A DNA stretch of 50,027 nt from Mansonella perstans (taxonomy: Eukaryota; Nematoda; Chromadorea; Rhabditida; Onchocercidae). Positions 37,208 through 49,630 of this stretch are shown here, piece by piece; positions within the stretch are counted from its first letter, which is position 1; the number at the start of each line of letters is the position of its first letter. Under the pieces are notes generated by a model. That model was not told the DNA's origin, did not search any database, and was given only the letters and a program-made list of their open reading frames with translations. The DNA is taken from contig JBAMDO010000298.1 in NCBI GenBank assembly GCA_037074765.1, positions 1 through 50,027 on the forward strand, in the 5' to 3' direction. Made by a program: the position numbers and the translations under genes.

Positions 37208-38023
37208 GTTACTGGAAGTTTCGCGTTATGAAATTCGCGACAGTATCTATGAAATGATGATTCGTTTATCCTCTTTTTCATTCTATCACTATATTCTAAG
37301 ATTCTTTGTTTCATCATTTATGCTTACATGTAATGTATTGTGCTTCTTAAACCACGCCCACCTTTATAAAGGATTTTTAAAAGTTTTCTTTTGAGTTTCA
37401 GTTTTTTTTTACTCAGCTCATGAAGTCGAGCTTTTTTCCGACTCCAATCCTCAGTTTTACCATTTATTTGCACTATCAATCCTCCCACCACTACCATTTT
37501 TAGTCTAGTCACACCAACGACTTGGTTTGTTCTCCTTATTATCTCCCTTTTAATTATATTCATAATTTTACAATTAAATTTGATTTATTCAATCGATATT
37601 TGGAATTGTCATGTAAATCTCGCGTTATCCAACTTTTCTAAATAAAAGGGTTTAATTACCCAAGTTTGAAATTCGACTTTGCCACGAGGAAATTTTCGCA
37701 ACAAGTAAACTCAGCTGACATATTTCGAGCACAAAAAATTCTATTTGATTCAGAAAAAGCAAGATGAAACGTGACAAAATTCGAAGTTCATTGTCACTTC
37801 AAACTTAATGATTAACTAAAATTTAAAGTAAAGAATTGAAGTTGTGAATGCTTTATGCACCTAATGCTCGAAAATGGGGTTGAGATTAGTAGTAACGATA
37901 ATCAATTTAGATCCTATACGTTACCTTTTCTTCAATGTGTTAAAAAAGTATTTTCATCATTCATTCTTGCCAGTTTGGATTAAGTTTTAAGGCGAATTTT
38001 CCTGGAAGCTAAACAGCAGTTAT
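37208..38023. other. Segment unique to block A, between the inverted repeat and the resumed duplication
   Basis: Carries the SL1-like sequence at 37649-37670. A 79-codon minus frame at 37324-37563 is Lys/Arg-rich, has a genuine ATG, and matches no family I know; I do not call it a gene. Nothing else supported. Confidence 0.45.
37649..37670 (+). other. SL1 spliced-leader-like sequence outside an SL RNA gene
   Basis: Twenty-one of 22 positions match the nematode SL1 leader (it begins GGTTTAATTACCCAAG); the last G is A. The next bases are AATTC, not the GT donor of an SL RNA gene, and no Sm-site/stem-loop arrangement like an SL RNA follows. This suits the 5' end of a reverse-transcribed, trans-spliced mRNA that was reinserted. 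Confidence 0.8.
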
Positions 38024-39797
38024 GCGAATATGAATAAATTCGTCCCAAAATCACAAATGGAATGACAAGATGCATAAGGTTTGCTACCGATTGCACTAAC
38101 TTAAACCAACCTATTTTGTAAACGAAGACAAATTTAAAACCGTTCTTTGCTGTCAAAAAAATATTTGGCATACACGTCATTTAATTTTCTCCATTCATTC
38201 CATAATTTATTCTTTGCAATGCTGGAAAACTGGATAATTTTTTATTTGACGTAAAAGACGGAACGTAGATATAATTTTCGTTTGACATGTTTTCCAAAAA
38301 CAATAAAAATTTAGACAAGCGAAAAAATGAAAACAACAGGAAAAATGTGGTTAAACAAAGGGAATTCTACACTGCTACTTCTCACCACATCTGCTCTCAA
38401 TACAACATTGCTATTGATCCGTTGAATTTAGCACCAGAAAATGCATCCGATAATTTTGCTCTCATCCAAGTTTCACTTGAGACTTTTTTATTTGTCACAA
38501 AAAGTCCCTTCAAGATAAAAAACAAAAAAGAAAAAAAATGAAAAATTGGCAGTATGACCAGTGAAAAAAAAAAGTTTACGAGTGAAGCATTGCTGAAAAA
38601 AAGCAAGAAGAATGAATAAATGATTACAATTAATATTGCGATTAAAATTTGCAATATTTGCTTGCAATAAAAAATATCCAACAAAGATAGTCGTTAAATT
38701 ACCTTCTAATTTGTCTGATATCTGATATTTTTACACCATATAGTTTCGCGTTATTGTTTACTTTTTTCTCAATTCTAAAATAATAATGTGACGAAAGAAG
38801 GAAAAAAGAGATAGTTGAGATTAAAGTAAAGAAAAAAGTATAAAATGATAAAAGGCAAATAGCTGTTTAATTAAATGTAACAGCAGTTCTGATTAATTAT
38901 TTAATGAATTGTTTCATTTCGCAGTTCTGAATTTATCTTTTTTTTAGCTTGTCATTTTATTTTCTACAATTTCTTTTTATCTATCAAGGTATATTATTTA
39001 TCAAGTGAAAAATTTAATGTAACAGGAAACAGGAAAAGAAACAAACAAGCAAAAATAGCGATACATATGTTTGGTTTGTTTCCAATGCGTAAACATAAAC
39101 AATATTTTGTAAGCAGTTTGTTAAATATTCACTATTCTTCCTTTTGTTTCAGTCATTAACATGAATTGCCATTTTCTATGCCGCTAATTGATTTTATACT
39201 TTAAAGTTCTCTCAAAAAAATATTGTCTAACATTAATAACCTTTAGCATACTATAGCAAGTCCAAAATAATTACATAAAATATTGTTTATCTTCTTGATT
39301 TATTTTTTTTCTTATTCTTATTGTTGTCTTCATGGAAAATGACTTTTATTTAACTCCATAATGATATTTAATGTTATAAGAGTAGGCAGCTGATTCAAGA
39401 CGGAATTAATTACTTATTTTTATCAATAAATAATATGCTAAAATCAATGAGAGGGACCTCTAGAAAGATGTACTTTAGTTGTTCGATCATACCATATACT
39501 GTAATTTTTGTTAAACAAACAGATGAATGAAACATTTTGCTGCTGAAATGCTGATTGTAGGGACAGCTATGAAATGTTCTGCTATAATTGAATTGAAATT
39601 AAATTGGGAAAAAAATTTGTAGAAACAAATTAAAAAATAATGGAAGGAAATTGGAGCAAAGAAAAAGACGGATTGGTTTTATTTAAATATGCTATTTTTT
39701 ATACAGAAATTTATACAGATATTTTTTATACACAATTTTATACAAAAAGACATATGTAGGTCGAATGAATGAGCAGGCCTTAATAAAGCTATTTTAG

Positions 39798-41212
39798 TGG
39801 GAAGTCATGTCACCGATACACAGCCAAAAACATGGTTTCAACAAATGGCTATCTTGGATGGTGAATATCATTGAAGTGAAAAATGCTGATAAATAAAAAA
39901 TTATTGGTGTTTAAATATTTGTAAACACTTCTGATTTTTAAAATGAAAATCTTAGCTTGTAACTGTAATTCCTAATCGTAGAAGTAATGATATCTTTAAT
40001 GCAATGATTATTAAGATTAGACATTATAACTAAATATGAATAAAATATGGCCGTAATGTCTTCGCTTAAAAATTATTTTACGAAGTTGTTAGTGGTTGAG
40101 ATTTTATAATCTATAATGCAATTTAAAGCACTTATCTGAAATAAAGTGTTCCAGTTTGACAATTTTACTAAAGTTGTAATTCAAAGTTCACTACAGTTGA
40201 TGATGATATTCGTCTAACCGTAAAAAATGGTAAAGAAATAAATCTACAGCGAATTATTGATTATGGTGCCAAAGTCGCAAAGCGTCGGCATGAAGACTTC
40301 GTTAAGCAGTGGGCTGTAGAGCGCACAGATACATTTTGTAAGATATGTGACGAAAAATTGTTGGAATTTGTTGTAAATTAGAGAAAAAATGCGGGATATC
40401 GTCGAATAAGTAGTTGATTGCTATGATAGTAGTTGCTCGGTTTTTTTTAGATTTCACATTAAAATTTGTAAAGCAATACACGAAATATCAACAAAAATAT
40501 GATGAGATGTTTTCATTGTGGATGTTGTAAGCTCTCGGAATCATTGGACTGAATTATAAAAACTAAGAAACATATAAAGCAATACATGTTTACTTTAAAT
40601 TGTTATTTAGTCTGTTGTAAATCTTCAAAATATGTAAGCTAACAAACAATCTATTCAGATATTGGTGAATTCACAAGATGAAATTATTGGTTACGAATGT
40701 GGTCGCTTGTTATCAGTCGTTAACTTTCCTGGCTTCGGACCTATATATTGTGTGATTCGGATGATTGATTCAAGCTTCTTCTCCACGTTCTACATTCATG
40801 TTTCGATAAAGAGCTTAAGAAGCAAAATAGGATCAATTTATATGTAACAACGATAAAATCGAGTGAAATACAACAAATTCTCCATGATGCTGCTGATTTT
40901 AAATTGGTAAAATTTTTAATCTATATGAGTGAATCAATAAGGTGAATTTTGATTCCGTTTCCTATTATGGATTTTTTTGAAATGGAGTTTTAAAGAAATT
41001 TATTTCCTAATAAAGTAATGCTAAAAATTAAGTTATAATCTCATTTCAGTCGTCCTACTACAAATTAGCTTATAATTTTATTTCTTGAATCTACTCCGCA
41101 ACAATTCTCTTCACTTCAGGAAATGCAGCTTACTCCACAATTTATTCAGAAAACACTAGATCATAATATCAACAAAATTTATTGCATTTCCAGCCTGACG
41201 ACATTTATTTGA
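39798..41212 (+). CDS. 3' exons of an unrecognised gene, 5' end missing
   Basis: Five inferred exons: 39798-39860, 40197-40372, 40659-40715, 40775-40906, 41120-41212 (TGA). Phases agree across all four junctions (phase 1, then 0, 0, 0). That makes about 174 in-frame codons, although no start codon or upstream exon was found. Legible segments: VTDTQPKTWFQQMAILD, DDDIRLTVKNGKEINLQRII, KRRHEDFVKQWAVERTDTFC, ILVNSQDEIIGYECGRLL, LLLHVLHSCFDKELKKQNRI, and EMQLTPQFIQKTLDHN before the end. The protein looks soluble, charged and helical, possibly a repeat-type scaffold; I recognise no family. Donor GTCGTT at 40716 is weak. It lies just outside the end of duplication block A, so the 5' part may have been lost, or it is a fragment. 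Confidence 0.45.
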
Positions 41213-41845
41213 TTTTCTTGTACTTCTTTTTCGTGAGTTCTGTCAGCAATGTTAATTTCATAGGATATACATCTTACTGGTCTACATTTTTCAAATTTCT
41301 AAACTTCATGAAAATCAACTTTTCTCTGAAACTAGTTGATAATGTCCCCCCATCGTTTTTCTTAAACGTTTTTTACTGCTGTAATATTTCCTTTTGTTTT
41401 TATTTCAACAATTATTGCAGATTTGAAACAACATTGATGCACAATAAAACCATATCATTTTTTTCTGCACTTTTGCAATTTGAAATAATAATATTGTTTG
41501 ATTAATACTATCATCATAAAAGGTTTATTTGAAATACTACTGCAATAAAAAAAGCTACATTAGAAAGGTTAATTCGAGTCAATGATAAAGGAAGAGTGAT
41601 TCACTTCAGTGGTTCCACGCCCAACATACATGTCCAGTAAATTTATCCATGTTTTTTTTGAAAATTTATCCAGTAAATTTAACCAAATGCGACGGTCGGT
41701 TATACAACTAGCGTTATTTTATAAAAAAGAAACGAAGATTGGATCAGAAGAGAACACTAAAGGATATATAAGGAGAGAATTTTGTGAGAAGCGAATTTTT
41801 TTGTAGTGACTGATAAGATTTAGAGACGATATTGTACTACTACAT
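41213..41845. other. Spacer between the unknown gene and block B
   Basis: AT-rich sequence with short frames but no splice-consistent exon. A short imperfect repeat around TTTATCCA and CCAGTAAATTTA occurs near 41633-41682. Confidence 0.4.
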
Positions 41846-44800
41846 CGCATGATCCTATTAACAACATGTTGTAGGAAGTGCAACTTTATAGGAATTAATA
41901 AAAGACTTAGATTCATGTTTGAATTGGCAGGATGATATGATAATTAGATTTGAAGAATGAGATAAAGTACGGAGGTTTTTTACTATAGTACATTTGAAGA
42001 CATTTGAAGAATAAAATTAAGGAATACATTGGCTAACAATGAATATAATTTCACAAATTTCGGAACATATTCGCTAAGAAAAACGCCTAATAATCAGTAG
42101 GCCATGCGAAGGGGCAGCTTAACCTTGATGATAATCCCCTGTTAAGTAAAGTTCTGCTTTCAGTCAGGTAAATACAAGCAGAAATCCTTCTTAACAGGCT
42201 CACCTGTTACCATTTTCACTATCTCTTTCTCTTTTCTTTGCTTCCATTCAAAACTTTACAAAGCTTCAAAAAAATTTCTTGACTGAAATTAATCGCATTG
42301 TTGTTTATTTTTCAACTCATTTCTGTTATACTTACCAATTTATTGCGTCCTTTATACCTTCGTTCTTCCAACTCTGTGGAAAACAATAATATTTACAAAA
42401 TATCAAAATTCAAATGAAATTTTATCTCTTGAAAATTTAACTTTACTAAAATAGTACTGAATTAAAATTAAGAACCAATTTCTCTTACATCATATCTTAT
42501 TTACAAATACTATCGAATTCATGAATGCAATATTTTACAAGTACAAATAAACTTATATCTAGCTAATAAACCTGTTTGCTACAATTATACTTATACCTAG
42601 CTAATGAATTTGTTTCCTATCCCATCAGGTATTAATATTTGAGCATTTCTCTAATTTGTTATAGTTTCATTTGTTATGTGTCTCATCGATCACCGTTGTC
42701 TCTTCAACATTCCCATGCATTCCCATACTTCTAAGCAGTAATGAACCACATAAAAATTAATGAGCTTCAAGTTTTACTTTAAATTCTTAGTGAATATGCA
42801 ACACTTCCAAATTTCGTATTTTTCAGTTACTTCCTTTCATTCAAGAAATGAAATTAAAAGAAGGTAATGAACTTGTTTGCTTGTCTGTTAAATTCATTTA
42901 TGTCCTTTTCTTTTTCTTACTTTCTCTATTATCGATGGTCCAAGATTTTCCAAGAAGTTGCATATGTTTAGAAAATTAAAAATAGTCCTGAAACTGTAAC
43001 GACTAGTAAATTTTGAAAGTAACAAGTTGTTTGTTTTTCAAAATAGTTTAATATTTTATATGTTTCGTACTTTCTTTCCATTAACTCTTATCAGTAGTTT
43101 CGCTAAATGATTATTGTTGCATTTTTAAAAAATCAAAAAGCACCAATTCACAAATATCAATTAACAACATTGCCACACTGGCAGTCATTTTTGTTAACTA
43201 TTTCTTTTACGGCCAACTTTTTAATAAACATTTTTCCTCGTTTACTTATTTTTAGATTGTATAAAAAAAGAAACTGATGAAACAATGTTGTCAAATACGA
43301 CTGATTGGTACAGTACGCCATTAAATTTTGACGATATAATTGCTGGTGGAACGCTGATATTTTTAGCGATAATTTTTTTACCGATCTACACTATTATTTG
43401 TATTGTTCTATATTGTGAATCTCATGTAAGCTATTTGGAATAAGAAATTGATTAGTAAAAAATAAATTAAAAATTCGAAAGGTTCCGGTTATTATAATGA
43501 GCAAATCTATCTATTGTAATTGTAATATTGTGTTGAGATAAGGAAAATAGACATAAGTACGATATCATTATTCTTCTTAACAAGGTATTACTTTTCCGGA
43601 TCTTTGAAACTAAGCAGAAAAATACTGCTATTTTAATTAGCTTTTATATTGTTCTATATCTAATAGTGTTGAAAAGCAAGTTCTTTGAATGATTAAGGTG
43701 GTAAATAGAATGAATTAATAATTCAGATGTGTTAAATAGTGTAATTTAATTATTCAAAACCTATATATTAATCCTGAAAAATATCTGTCTGTTTAAATTG
43801 GTTGCATTTTTCTGTCACTTTATATTTCAAATATCTATAAAAAGAATTAGAGCTCATGTAACCATCAGAAGGATAAATTGCAGGAAGTTACGGGTTTTCT
43901 TTATATGCTTAGTGCATCGATAAATAATATGTTCTTATTAATCAATTTCGCGCTTTATCCGGGGATACTAATCATATTTAAGATATACGCTCCAGTTTAC
44001 GGAAGAAGGCTTTATCAAGTACCACTTAAAATTCTCGTCATTTTTTTTCATTTTAAATTAATTGCTCTGCAGTTTCGAATAAAAAATTCCAAAAAACATG
44101 GTTACTTTTCATTAATTAACAAAATTAATCAATAATTGCTATTTCTAGCAAAATATATACATAGATTTTAGTATATTTTGATACGATGTGGTTTTCCATG
44201 TGTTATCACACGTTACTGCTCGCTTTGACACGTTACGTTGCTGTTTGTTATCCAGTTCTATTCCGGAAACAGCAAAATTCCACCATTTACTTATCGTGTT
44301 CTGCATGTTATGTAATAGCTTTTGTCCAGGTGATAATCATTCCATCCATTTCTTTTAATAGGAAATTAAATTAATCGTCTAGTACTAATTGGATTTGAGA
44401 TCCAACTGAATTGTTTTTTTTTATTTTCAACCAGTGTATTTTAATTAGCATTTTCTCTCGCTTCCTTGTTGCTTTCCTTGCCACTTTTAAATGCTTGAAT
44501 GCCGTTACTTTCTTTAATTCTTAAGCATATTTAATTTAAATAAATAAATGGACAAAGAAAGAAACAAAACATTGAGTTAAATCTTGTTATTTCAAATAAA
44601 AATTGACGATGCATATTTTCAGTCGATGATACTGTATTTTCAACCGTGGTACGTTACATTTTACTATGAGACAAGTGCCTATGGCATGATACCTGAAGAT
44701 ATAAAATTGTATTCCGAAGGTGGCAAATCGAGATTTTTCAATGTTTATCATTCGCTAATATTCATCGGAACATTTTCCTCGTAAGGTTGACAAAGTGATT

Positions 44801-47800
44801 CAATTGAAATTGACTAAGTGATAAGGAAGTAGGCAAATAGTATTTTAATAAACAATTGATAAATGAATATATTATGGAATTGATTTTTTATAAATATTTT
44901 TGTTTATATATATGCATACTTATATTGGAAAAATTTATCTTCATCCATTCTGGCCATTATTTGATTACTTAAAATATGCGTTCAATAAGTTTCACTGATA
45001 TCCAAATATGTGGCCATACAGATGGGACAAACACTTACGGCAAATTACTTCTTCCATCTTCTGCATTAGATTTTTAATTATAATAGAGTTAAATTACACC
45101 TTTTAATTACATCTATTTTGCAAAAATAAAATTAAAACTACTGATCGGAATCACTGCCAGTTTAATCTTCGTCAATAATTGTATTTTTATTTAATCGGTT
45201 TCAAATATTTGAGACTTAAATATTTGAACAGTTTAATTATTTGAAGGAATAAGTGAAAGCCAGCTGTCACTGTATTTTTCGAAAGAATTTTTGATTGACT
45301 AATGAATTTTAGCGTTTCACATGCATCAACATTTATTTTGCTTTATTTTCAGTTATGTAGTATTTTGTTTATTCAAAAGCAATCGTCAATCTCGTATATC
45401 AAATACTTCAAGTGTATCTGCTGCAAAATGGTCAGAAAAAATACGAAAGTGGCGTATGTTTCCAAGTATTAGCAATAATATGGGAGCCGAAACCAAGTAC
45501 TTTATCCGAATAATATTAATTATGCATAAATTATCAAAATTTTGAATTCAGGAAAATTTATGATTTCCATATATCAATTCTTAATTATACCTTATAAGAG
45601 TTCGGATATTAAATATTATGTTATTATTGTTTTTCAAAAATTTTTGAAGATAAACTGAACGAAGGGCGAGTAGGAATTTCTGATATAACTTATTTAAATT
45701 TGTAAAATAATCGCCTTTAAGACTCGCAGAATATTGAATTCATAAATTTTAGTTTTCTTTCCATTCGTTTTTTTAAAACATAAATATAGTTTGAGTTCAA
45801 ATTCTTTCAAAAACATTATGATTGTCTTTTAAAGATGATTGGAGTATTTTAGCGAACTTTCAAAGACACAAAGACAAAAAAGCATATGAAGAACATTTGG
45901 GATTATGCATATGGGATTATAAAGACTTTTGATTGCATTATAAAATTGGATAGACTTTTGATTTCATAATTAAGGTTATGAAAGATACAAGGCTGGTAGT
46001 CGATCATAAAAGGCCTTTTCCACATCATTCCGGGCAGTGAAGGAATCAAAAGCATTTGGTTGAAATCAAAAACTAGATATTAACCGATAATTTAATTAAA
46101 TATAGTGTGAAATTCATATATCTAATTCAGGTTAATTTTGCCATGTCTCACTAATGCGATAGTGTTTCTTATTGGTCAGGTGGTGATAACAGTTGGAATT
46201 GGCGGAGGTTCTTGGATAGCATGGCTTATTTTAGTGCTTTTCACATTGACTGCTTCCACAGATGCGGTTGCAATATTGATATTCAGTGCCACTGTCAGGT
46301 GTTTGCTTTTTATCACCTTAATAAATGAATGTTATATCACACTTCTTGATCATTTATTCTGTAGTTTATCAAATATGTGTTTTTACAACTAATTTGTGCG
46401 TCGTGATAATATATAGGTGAGGATCAAGTATAGTTCCACTGTCAAGTACGGATCTGTATAATTAATCAAGTAGAGCTCCGATAAAGTGTTATGTTTAAAT
46501 AAGCGGAACGAAATGAAGCTTATAAATATTAAATGTATTTTAAAGTTCACAGTGTAAAAGCCTGCATTTAATAATGAATCTTTTCCATTTGATTATTTAG
46601 TTTATTGCTTCAGGAAAGGTACGTTGGCAATATTGCGTAATTGTGATTACAATAAAAAACAAATGTTGTTGTTATCAAAGTAAGTAATAATACATTTGGT
46701 ATTATTATGATTATTAAAGATACATTTAAGCTTGTTATTAAAAAATATTCAGTGTATGACAATAACAACAAAAAATGGTAATTTTATAGTTATGATTATC
46801 GATTGATTTCAGGATTAACACTTTAAAGGTATCGCTGAAATTTGGTTTATGTTTTATTTATTTCATACCACGATGACACAATTGAAATTTATTAATATAA
46901 CTAGTGAAAGCAATTACTTTATTATCAAAAAAGATTATTAGAAATGAGTAATGAACGGAAAAACTCCATTATTGTGGTCATATTTGTTAATGAGTTATTT
47001 TGAGATTAGGATTGTTAATGAGTTTTTTGGAATAAGGAAATTGGATATCTTGAATTGATTATAACAGTGATGCTTTGATTCCTATGAATACTAATTCAGA
47101 TTTTTCATCGGTTCTTTCTGCATGACAATAGATCAGCCTAAAAAAATACTTGAAAATTTAGTCAGTTTTGCTATCAATATAGTAAATGTTTTCTGATGAT
47201 GTAATTATTTAGTAAAATTTGATAATAATAGTGTAATAACAATAGCTGCATAAACCTTATCGTCTTAAAATTGGTAGAGGAAGTTTAAATTTGATTTATT
47301 GGAAAATTCATTAAATAATCTTTCAGAGAAGACGAAAACCGGAAGTACCAACAACAACAGCAGGAATGCGTGTGTGATTGGAAAATTTTTAAAAGTTTTG
47401 TAATTCATATTTATGGAAATAGTTTAATTTCTAAACAAAAATAGTGTGAAAAATGTTTTGTTTTTGTTATCCTCTGCCACAAATTTAATTTCCTTAATAA
47501 TTTTTTGCATATTTAATTAATTGTATAAAAAAACACGCTTACTTTGTTGCATTTAAGATTTCAACAAAAACATTGTTAGAAAGTGCTACATATATTGCAC
47601 ATTACAACTTATATGTTTGCTCCCGATAATTCCATATATGCACATTAGAAAATTTCACCTATTTTTTGCAATTCTATGATTACTTAAAAGATGCTGATAG
47701 GTTACGGCTAACAGAGATGGGTCAAGCTGAGCTTTGGTTAGGCGTCTTCCCCAGACTTTTTTCCCTTTGTATTAAGCAATACCACCTTGAATGAGGCTGT

Positions 47801-49630
47801 TTGGTAATACACGATTTTGCTAAACAAGACTTCAGTCAATCTCGAATAATCAGGCCTAAGCCTCTTACGCAGAGTTGGGTCTACTTGTTTTCAGCGCACT
47901 TCATTCTTTATTGTCCTGTTGTTTCATTCTCGTTCGTCATTAGGTTTTACAAGTGGAGTGAATCCTTCGAGAAAGCGCAGTGGATATTTGTGTGATTTAT
48001 GGTGTGAAACTCTCGGAAATTTTCTCCTTTCTTTTAAATGACAAAAGTAATTAGTTTAATCGTAATGAAAGCTGGAACACGGGAAACTTTTTTAATACAA
48101 TTTTCCTTGACAAATTTTTAATGCTATTCAGTTAAGCAATTCTGTGAGAGTTCTGATTGGTAAACCAATATTATAGCTAAAATATGAATAAATTTGTCCC
48201 AAAGCCACAAATGGAATGATAACAGGCGTAAGGCTGCTACAATTGCACCAACTTGAACCAACCTATTTTATAAACGAAGACAAATTTGAAACCGTTATTT
48301 GTTGTCAAAAAAATATTTTTTCATTTGTTTCCAATCGAATAAAATCCACCAATTTTGAAGTAATAGCTGTTACGACATGGTGCTTTTAATGTCATAACTT
48401 TTTTTATTTAGGTTCACATAAACTGCATGGACATAATAAATTTTTTTCAATCATTCAATTAATTTTTTTTAGCATGGCTGGAGAATTGTTGACATGTTTT
48501 CAAAAATAATGGAAAAGTAAAAACAAAAGTGAAAATGAGTTAAACAAAGGAAATTATATATTGATACTTATTATAAAGGTGTGGCGAAGCCTTATTGTTG
48601 ATCCATTGAATTTGACACTAAAAAATCCATCCGATAATTTTACATTCATCCAAATTTGACATGAAAACTTTTTTTATTTAACACCAAAAAGTCTTTCAAG
48701 ATGAAAATCAAAAGAAAAAGTAAAAAATTGATAGTACGACCAAAGAAAAAAGAATGAGTTTCAGAATGAAGCATTGCTGGAAGAGAGAAAAAAAACGAAT
48801 TTTGCTTCAGTAAAGTAAAAATATCTAACAAAGATAATCGTTAAAATACCTAATATGTTTTTCCTTCTACTTATCTAACATGTTTTTTCCTTCCAATCAC
48901 TTGAATTTATCATTATATTTGATATTTTTATGCCATATAATTTCTCGCTCTTTTACTTTTCCTCTCAATTCTATAATGATGATGTGAAAAGAGAGGGAGA
49001 GAAGAAATAGCAGAGATTAAAAGTAAAAAAAGTAGAAATGATAAAAGACAGATAAGTGATTGATTGTGATTGCAATTCTGATTAATCATTTAATGGATTG
49101 TTCATTTCACAGTATTGAATTCATGTTTTTTTTTTTTGCTTTTTCATTTTATGCAAATTTAGATTGCAATTACATAAAATATTGTTTGTCTTCCTGATTT
49201 ATTTATTTGTTTTTTGTTTTAATTGTTAGTTTCTTGAAAAGTAACTTTTATTTAACTTCATGACAGATATGCAATGTTATAAAGTTAGCAGCTGATTCAA
49301 GACGGAATCAATCCCTCATTTTTCATTAATAAATAATATGCTAAAATTAATCTAAAAAATCCATTTTAATCATTTAATCGCAACATTTACCATAGTTTTT
49401 GTTAAATAAGTAGATGGATAGTTTAACTAGCTGAAATTAATGAAAATTTTGCTTCAGTGCTGATTATAAGGACAGCTGTAAGATGTTTTATTATAGTTGA
49501 ATTGAAATTAAATTGGAAAAAAATTCGAGAAACAAATTAAAAAATAATGGAAGGAAATTGAAGCAAAGAAAAAGACGGAAATTCAACAGTTTCGTTCTTA
49601 TTTAAATATGCTATTTTTTCTCATTGCTAT
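41846..49630. repeat. Tandem duplication, block B
   Basis: Counterpart of block A. Extra sequence sits at about 42165-43150 (upstream of receptor B) and 43590-43745 (inside its first intron). About 480 bp of unrelated, relatively GC-rich sequence (47700-48180) replaces the roughly 3 kb that A carries between its receptor and its distal similarity. Neither the inverted repeat nor the SL1-like sequence is present. Confidence 0.9.
43285..47444 (+). CDS. Serpentine 7TM receptor, copy B (diverged, possibly decaying)
   Basis: Eight exons by homology to copy A: 43285-43425, 43884-44018, 44165-44329, 44623-44780, 45353-45496, 46131-46298, 46614-46679, 47327-47444. Total 1095 nt (364 aa) if the shifted splice sites are used. 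Three single-base-scale lesions are visible. First, one G is lost at the exon 3 acceptor; using the upstream ATAG acceptor (exon from 44165) adds two residues and restores the frame. Second, small deletions at the end of exon 4 create an in-frame TAA with the old donor, but a new GTAAGG donor at 44781 keeps phase 2 and drops two codons. Third, a one-base deletion in exon 7 shifts the frame, so exon 8 is read as a longer tail (KEDENRKYQQQQQECVCDW and on) to TAG at 47442. All seven TM segments remain. Exon 5 is strongly diverged. It could equally be an early pseudogene, since the exon 3 acceptor ACATAG is poor. Confidence 0.6.

Larger units (their letters stand above)
29438..39710. repeat. Tandem duplication, block A
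   Basis: Matches block B (41846-49630) in the same orientation in several collinear pieces: 29438-29750 with 41848-42162, 30219-34930 with 43157-47690, and 38024-39700 with 48180-49620. Similarity covers introns and flanks, not only exons, so this is a segmental duplication. Segment 34930-38024 has no counterpart in B and contains the inverted-repeat element and the SL1-like sequence. Divergence is mostly single-base changes and small indels. Confidence 0.9.

Noticed and set aside
37324..37563. A Lys/Arg-rich 79-codon frame on minus
   Set aside because: It has an ATG but no recognisable domain, splice context or conserved counterpart in block B.
37649..37750. A functional SL1 RNA gene
   Set aside because: No GT donor follows the leader, the leader's last base is altered, and no clear Sm site within the expected stem-loop arrangement was seen.
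43285..47444. Calling receptor copy B a plain pseudogene
   Set aside because: Every transmembrane exon is still open, and shifted splice sites can rescue two lesions while the third affects only the tail; I left it as an uncertain gene.
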